Shown here: one piece after another, positions 50,977 to 54,882 of the stretch
Position numbering within the stretch: the stretch's first letter is position 1
Layout of the letters: each line of letters begins with the position of its first letter
Assembly (NCBI GenBank): GCA_944319945.1
Contig: CALUFN010000011.1
Coordinates: 1-54,882, forward strand
Length of the DNA stretch: 54,882 nucleotides
Reading direction: 5' to 3'
From: an uncultured Prevotella sp.
Lineage (GTDB): Bacteria; Bacteroidota; Bacteroidia; Bacteroidales; Bacteroidaceae
The notes under the pieces: generated by a model
What the model saw: only the letters and a program-made list of their open reading frames with translations
The model's database searches: none
What the model was told of the DNA's origin: nothing
Program-made: the position numbers and the translations under genes

Positions 50977-51222
50977 TTATTTTATATAATGAGTACGGTG
51001 AAATATTGGATTTGAATCTCTTATAAACTCATAACGTAACCCACGTATTTTTGGCAATGCTTTAACATGTTGAACTTCGTCTGCTTCAAGTACAATATAA
51101 TTGGCTTTAACGCAACTTGAATAAAACCCCAACACACTTAACAAATTTAACAGTCTATAATCAGAATCAATTCGTACTGGTATGCAAAATGTCAACTGTT
51201 GTAATTCTATTTTTTTAGCCAT
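50977..51222 (-). CDS. 5' part of a split GT2/galactosyltransferase-type gene
   Basis: 81 residues: QLTFCIPVRIDSDYRLLNLL (about 9-28) is the first strand of a GT-A fold, ending with the canonical FHRTHY region. TAA at 50977-50979 stops it, and the rest of the enzyme continues in the next frame. It overlaps the LanC-like stop by 16 bases, so the operon is compact. Confidence 0.7.
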   Translation of the reverse strand: MAKKIELQQLTFCIPVRIDSDYRLLNLLSVLGFYSSCVKANYIVLEADEVQHVKALPKIRGLRYEFIRDSNPIFHRTHYIK

Positions 51223-52130
51223 AACTCTTCATCCAACAATAATCCATATCCCCAACCACATAGAGTCTCTACAGAAACATTTTCATCGACAAACTTACTA
51301 ACATTATAACGACGACGGCATATCTGATTTAACGCCGTAAGGAAAATTTGCGGTCTATCATAAAGCAAACTATAAAAGCCCAATTCACCCATAAACTTGA
51401 ATATTTCATCATCCGTCATATCTTGCGGTATACACGCTTGTCCGGAATTTAAGAGAACATTATAAACGAAATCATCGCAAATCGTTTTTTCTTTAATTCC
51501 ATCATACTTTTTCTTAACAAATTCAATCAATTTACCAGCTTTATATGGAAATATTTTCTTCATATTACATGTTTGAAGAAAAAACAAAAACGAGTGAAGC
51601 ATCGAAAGACTTAAATTATCAGGTTCATACATATTGTACATTCTTCGAGTTAGCTGACGTTCACATTCATCCACGATGTATATAATCCGTTCCTCTACCA
51701 CATAACGTTCTTGACTTTCATTATCCGGCAGTTGCCCAAGCGTATAAATGCCAGCTGAAAATAAGCTGTCATCTATCAACATAACGGGTGATGAATAATA
51801 CCGAACCATAAATTCACGAAAAACATATTTAAGTAACGTATCCAAAGACCTGTTAGTTTCAATTATGCCCTTCTTACATAATAACAACAAGGCCCAAGCA
51901 ACGCCTAAATTACCTTTTAAAAGCGTACAAGGTCTTGTCATAATACCTTTAGACACACCGCATAACATCCGCTCTAATAAGTTCACGGCTTTTGTATCAC
52001 CAGTACGTTCTGAATATAGTGCCATAAAAAGCATTAGCCCTACCTTTCCTCCCTTCAGGTGATACTGCAGATATTCCCATTGGGTTTTCACCAAATTACG
52101 ATATATTATTGAGACCAAGTCTTGAGTCAT
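51207..52130 (-). CDS. LanC-like alpha/alpha-toroid protein
   Basis: 307 residues. Repeats of the LanC toroid can be read: GGKVGLMLFMALYSERTGD (about 27-45) and LLKGNLGVAWALLLLCKKG (about 69-87), then a further helical part ending CGWGYGLLLDEE. LanC enzymes join dehydrated residues to cysteines in lantibiotics using zinc held by two cysteines and a histidine (WCYG and CHG motifs). I cannot find those motifs here, and the protein is shorter than typical LanC (about 400). It may be inactive, a scaffold, or an enzyme with another chemistry. Neighbours are an exporter and glycosyltransferases. Confidence 0.65.
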   Translation of the reverse strand: MTQDLVSIIYRNLVKTQWEYLQYHLKGGKVGLMLFMALYSERTGDTKAVNLLERMLCGVSKGIMTRPCTLLKGNLGVAWALLLLCKKGIIETNRSLDTLLKYVFREFMVRYYSSPVMLIDDSLFSAGIYTLGQLPDNESQERYVVEERIIYIVDECERQLTRRMYNMYEPDNLSLSMLHSFLFFLQTCNMKKIFPYKAGKLIEFVKKKYDGIKEKTICDDFVYNVLLNSGQACIPQDMTDDEIFKFMGELGFYSLLYDRPQIFLTALNQICRRRYNVSKFVDENVSVETLCGWGYGLLLDEELWLKK

Positions 52131-52144
52131 AAGTATATTTTATT

Positions 52145-52441
52145 TTAGATTGCTGCACTCAAATCCATTAATAACGATAAATAACGTCTTTGCATTTTCC
52201 CAAGAGTATATCTTTTCAAATATTCTTTTCTTGCAAAACGCTCTTTGGCTTTAATTCTTTCAATAGTGATGCATGATTTTGGATCCATGAAAGCAAACCC
52301 TTCATTAAACATGTCCCTTATGCCATAAGAGGACGTACATATTACCGGTATGCCATACATAAGAAATTCTATCCCCGTGTAGCTGCATTGTTCATGCCTT
52401 GAAGGAAATAATAACCGAATATAATGCACACAAATCTTCAT
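52145..52441 (-). CDS. 3' part of a split GT4-type glycosyltransferase
   Basis: 98 residues. FPSRHEQCSYTGIEFLMYG (about 12-30) and PVICTSSYGIRDMF are the sugar-nucleotide binding end of a GT4 enzyme. The first ~11 residues are out of frame with the gene. The upstream frame (52392-53336) ends SVIISFKA, and a one-base shift near 52405-52415 restores SVII-FPSRHEQC. Confidence 0.72.
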   Translation of the reverse strand: MKICVHYIRLLFPSRHEQCSYTGIEFLMYGIPVICTSSYGIRDMFNEGFAFMDPKSCITIERIKAKERFARKEYLKRYTLGKMQRRYLSLLMDLSAAI

Positions 52442-53336
52442 GACTTACAAAACCTACCTGAATCACATTGCAAGATACATCTTTCGATAACCATTCTAGC
52501 ACATTATCATCCCCGGCATACACTAAATTAAGCGATTCATTTTGATTTATCAATTTAAGCATATTTGCAATTCTGTCCGCGCCTTTAGAGAAGGTAAGAC
52601 GACCAACAAGCAATGCATTCAATCCGGACTCAGGTATATTGTATTTTCGCATTATTTTCAGACGTTCACTATATTGTGGAAACGTTGCATAGTCTTCCAT
52701 GCCGTTCTGAATCAAGCGTATCTTCCTTACATCTATTCCATAAAAGTCTTTTAACATGTAATATGTTGAACGGCATAGGCATATTATGACATCCGATAAA
52801 CCAAAAGATTCCAATATGTCATATGTGCAATACTTAACGAATTTATCATCATTACCAGTCTGTTCTTCCCAATCAATATGCTCAATGAAATTCATATAAG
52901 CCTTTTCATTTCCACCAAAGACCGTCAACCACGGGAAATCGTGTATTACATGTACGAACTTAGCACGTGGGAACAACTTCCTGACAATCTTCACATTGAA
53001 TATAACAGGAAAGAAATTTGACAAGAAAATCATTCTTTTAGAACGCAAAACCGCCTCTTTCATATATATTTCCAATGCTCGAAACCTACTCTGCTTTATT
53101 TCCGGTAAGTAGATATACTCTATATCATCTTTATATTCCTTAACTATGCATTTAACCGGAGAATCTTCAACTATTACATGCAATTTAAAAGCCCCATACG
53201 GTTTTATGCACTTCATAAATTCCGTTCTAAATGTATCATAACCATTAATATTTACTCCATAAACTTCTAAAATGTATAAATCAGTCTTTATTACATTCTC
53301 ATTTAAACATAAGAATGGTGTATTATCATTACTCAT
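52392..53336 (-). CDS. 5' part of a split GT4-type glycosyltransferase (TIGR04157-like)
   Basis: 314 residues. It contains the glycosyltransferase family 4 acceptor-side half (LYILEVYGVNINGYDTFR, IHDFPW) and the start of the donor half (LLVGRLTFSKGADRI near 238; QVGFVSHEDL near 290). The N-terminal half resembles TIGR04157-type glycosyltransferases found with double-glycine peptide loci of Bacteroidales. The start ATG overlaps the stop of the small upstream gene (ATGA), so the two are translationally coupled. The C-terminal end is lost by frameshift. Confidence 0.75.
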   Translation of the reverse strand: MSNDNTPFLCLNENVIKTDLYILEVYGVNINGYDTFRTEFMKCIKPYGAFKLHVIVEDSPVKCIVKEYKDDIEYIYLPEIKQSRFRALEIYMKEAVLRSKRMIFLSNFFPVIFNVKIVRKLFPRAKFVHVIHDFPWLTVFGGNEKAYMNFIEHIDWEEQTGNDDKFVKYCTYDILESFGLSDVIICLCRSTYYMLKDFYGIDVRKIRLIQNGMEDYATFPQYSERLKIMRKYNIPESGLNALLVGRLTFSKGADRIANMLKLINQNESLNLVYAGDDNVLEWLSKDVSCNVIQVGFVSHEDLCALYSVIISFKA

Positions 53337-53536
53337 AACCTTAATGAACTTATGATTATATGAAACAATTTCTTATTAACGTCCACTGGATCAGTCAGGC
53401 AAAACAAGGCGAATATCAATGCAACGGCAATAAGAACCGTAACAACGACTCCGCTTACGAAAAGTTTTTCAGGAATAGGCCCAATCATACGACGCACTTT
53501 CCTACTTCTCAACTCTATGTTATCCATTTCATTCAT
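53333..53536 (-). CDS. Small HlyD-N-terminus-like membrane protein
   Basis: 67 residues. NIELRSRKVRRMIGPIPEKL is the typical cytoplasmic lead of an HlyD-type membrane fusion protein, followed by one transmembrane helix (about 28-48) and a short end. Ordinary HlyD proteins are about 400 residues. The stop codon overlaps the next gene's start in ATGA, and the start overlaps the exporter's stop by eight bases. That suggests a deliberately short gene rather than a truncation, though a truncation that came to overlap is also possible. Confidence 0.6.
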   Translation of the reverse strand: MNEMDNIELRSRKVRRMIGPIPEKLFVSGVVVTVLIAVALIFALFCLTDPVDVNKKLFHIIISSLRL

Positions 53537-54882
53537 CCATTTGAAGTTGATTCCTAACCAACTTATAATAATCGCCTTTTTCTTTTAACAGATTATCATG
53601 AGAACCCGACTCCACTACTCGGCCTTGCCTCATAACAATGATGTTATCTGCATCTCTCACAGTACTTAAGCGATGTGCTATTACCACCACGGTCCTATCT
53701 TTAAAAAAAGTTTTAAGGTTTTCCACTATGACACGCTCGTTCACTGTGTCCAAAGAATTAGTCGCCTCGTCAAGAAAAATGTAATCAGGATCACGGTATA
53801 TCGCCCTTGCTATAAGTATGCGTTGCCGCTGTCCTTGACTTATTCCGATACCGTTACGTCCTATAACAGTGTCAAACTTCAATGGCAACGACATGATGAA
53901 CTCATATATACAAGCCTTTTCCGCGGCTTTTATCATACGTTGTATGTCAATTTCAGAATCATCAACCGCAATGTTACGAGCTATTGTCTCAGAGAATATC
54001 ACTCCGTCCTGCATAACCACGCCACACTTCCTGCGCCAGTGCTTAAGGCTTATCCGCCTAAGTTCGTTTTTCCCGACGAGGATTTTCCCGTCATAATTAT
54101 CATAATACCCTAACATCAATTTTACTAACGTAGTCTTACCACAACCTGATTCGCCGACTATTGCAGTAACACGCTTTGCCGGAAACTCGATGCTAACATC
54201 ATCCAGCGTATTGGCCTGCGCAAACTTATCATATTTGAACTTAAGGTTTGAGACAATTATGCCTTCATCCCCTTTCATATCGGGAATCAGTTTCGACTGA
54301 TTGTCCTCATCCTGTCTTTCTTGTATTTCATTTATCCTTTCCAACGACAATTTCACGTCTTGAAAGGAAAAAATAAAACCTATAAACTGTGATACCGGTG
54401 AATTTAATTGCCCGATTATATACTGTATGGCCAACATCGCTCCAAGCGACAACGTTCCGTTAATAACAGCTTCAGCTGCCAAGACAGTAATTAGGATATT
54501 CTTTATCTCATTAAGAAAGATGCTACCTGTCTCCTGTGTTTGTTGCAGTTTAAGAGATTTAATCTGAATGTCAAACAAATCCGTCTGAATGTCTTCCAAT
54601 AACCAACGGCGGCGTTGGCAACAGTCTTGGAGTTTGGTTTCCTGTATTGTAGTGACAAACTCAAACGTACTGTTTTGGTTGTCGCTTTGCTTCTCAAAAT
54701 ATGCAACATCCAAAATCTTTCGTTTTTTCAGGAACAAGACCACCCAGCCTGCATATACGGCCGTCCCCGTCATGAACACAAGAAATATCAATCTGTTATA
54801 AATCAAACGTGAGTTCGGCATAAGAAAAGCATAAAAAAGTTGTGGGAATGGAATATTTTTAGTACCTTTATAGTTGACAATC
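53529..54882 (-). CDS. ABC exporter, C-terminal part (5' end beyond the window)
   Basis: The frame stays open to the window end, so the protein is partial; the ATG at 54821 is internal. The visible part has the later transmembrane helices (from LIFLVFMTGTAVYAGWVVLF) and the full ATPase: IVGESGCGKTTL (Walker A), ISQGQRQRILIARA (signature), DPDYIFLDEATNSLDT (Walker B) and VVIAHRLSTV (H-loop). By architecture it belongs to bacteriocin/peptide exporters, commonly with an N-terminal C39 peptidase, which would lie upstream and is not visible here. First visible gene of the AT-richer operon. Confidence 0.85.
   Translation of the reverse strand, partial: IVNYKGTKNIPFPQLFYAFLMPNSRLIYNRLIFLVFMTGTAVYAGWVVLFLKKRKILDVAYFEKQSDNQNSTFEFVTTIQETKLQDCCQRRRWLLEDIQTDLFDIQIKSLKLQQTQETGSIFLNEIKNILITVLAAEAVINGTLSLGAMLAIQYIIGQLNSPVSQFIGFIFSFQDVKLSLERINEIQERQDEDNQSKLIPDMKGDEGIIVSNLKFKYDKFAQANTLDDVSIEFPAKRVTAIVGESGCGKTTLVKLMLGYYDNYDGKILVGKNELRRISLKHWRRKCGVVMQDGVIFSETIARNIAVDDSEIDIQRMIKAAEKACIYEFIMSLPLKFDTVIGRNGIGISQGQRQRILIARAIYRDPDYIFLDEATNSLDTVNERVIVENLKTFFKDRTVVVIAHRLSTVRDADNIIVMRQGRVVESGSHDNLLKEKGDYYKLVRNQLQMDE

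Overview
The window looks like a chromosomal segment from a Prevotella-like member of the Bacteroidales. Many genes are preceded by the Bacteroidetes-type promoter (a TTTG box, 19-20 bases, then TAnnTTTG). The gene content also fits: pyruvate:ferredoxin oxidoreductase, IorAB, DPP4, BspA-like leucine-rich repeats, DUF3256, DUF3089, DUF4861 and EFR1 proteins, and a TonB-type outer-membrane barrel. The genus is an inference.

Layout. 1-7337: end of an unknown gene, tRNA-Ser, a B3/4-domain protein, then on the minus strand nifJ with an AAA ATPase upstream, and a DUF3089 lipoprotein. 7338-12428: tRNA-Cys, a candidate small RNA, then DUF3256, phenylacetate-CoA ligase and ComEC. 12429-20305: an EFR1 ferredoxin, and a minus-strand run DPP4 - DUF4861 - IorA - IorB - aminotransferase that links peptide breakdown to 2-oxoacid oxidation. 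20394-25290: plus-strand radical SAM protein, a ThiE-like protein, Prs, a TlpA-like thioredoxin and a TraB/GumN protein. 25379-33736: a pectate lyase, PyrD-PyrK, an XRE regulator, HolA, an HsdR-N protein, a TerB-DnaJ protein and a SLOG/DprA-like protein with a possible PUR domain. 33927-39051: an outer-membrane barrel receptor, a leucine-rich-repeat protein interrupted by an amber codon, and an AT-rich orphan gene. 39206-44410: a thiamin operon (TPP riboswitch - thiDE - thiC - thi4 - thiE-like) that makes the thiazole with a non-suicidal Thi4 rather than ThiG. 44486-48841: a DUF4377 lipoprotein, a FucP-like transporter, a zinc-ribbon coiled-coil protein and a Nif3 protein. 48859-54882: a visibly AT-richer, tightly packed operon with an ABC exporter, a mini HlyD-like protein, a LanC-like protein and three glycosyltransferases. 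It looks like an exported modified-peptide locus. All three glycosyltransferase genes are split by frameshifts in the same direction.

Structure beyond genes. Four intergenic regions carry arrays of a 15-base palindrome (core AAAAGGnnnCCTTTT) spaced at exactly 22 bases with 7-base linkers. A second family of short-period (7-9 base, in one case 16 base) repeats builds long hairpins between genes and has entered coding sequence of thiDE. C/G homopolymer tracts sit upstream of two surface-protein genes. A compact promoter-terminator unit at 8185-8291 looks like an independent small RNA.
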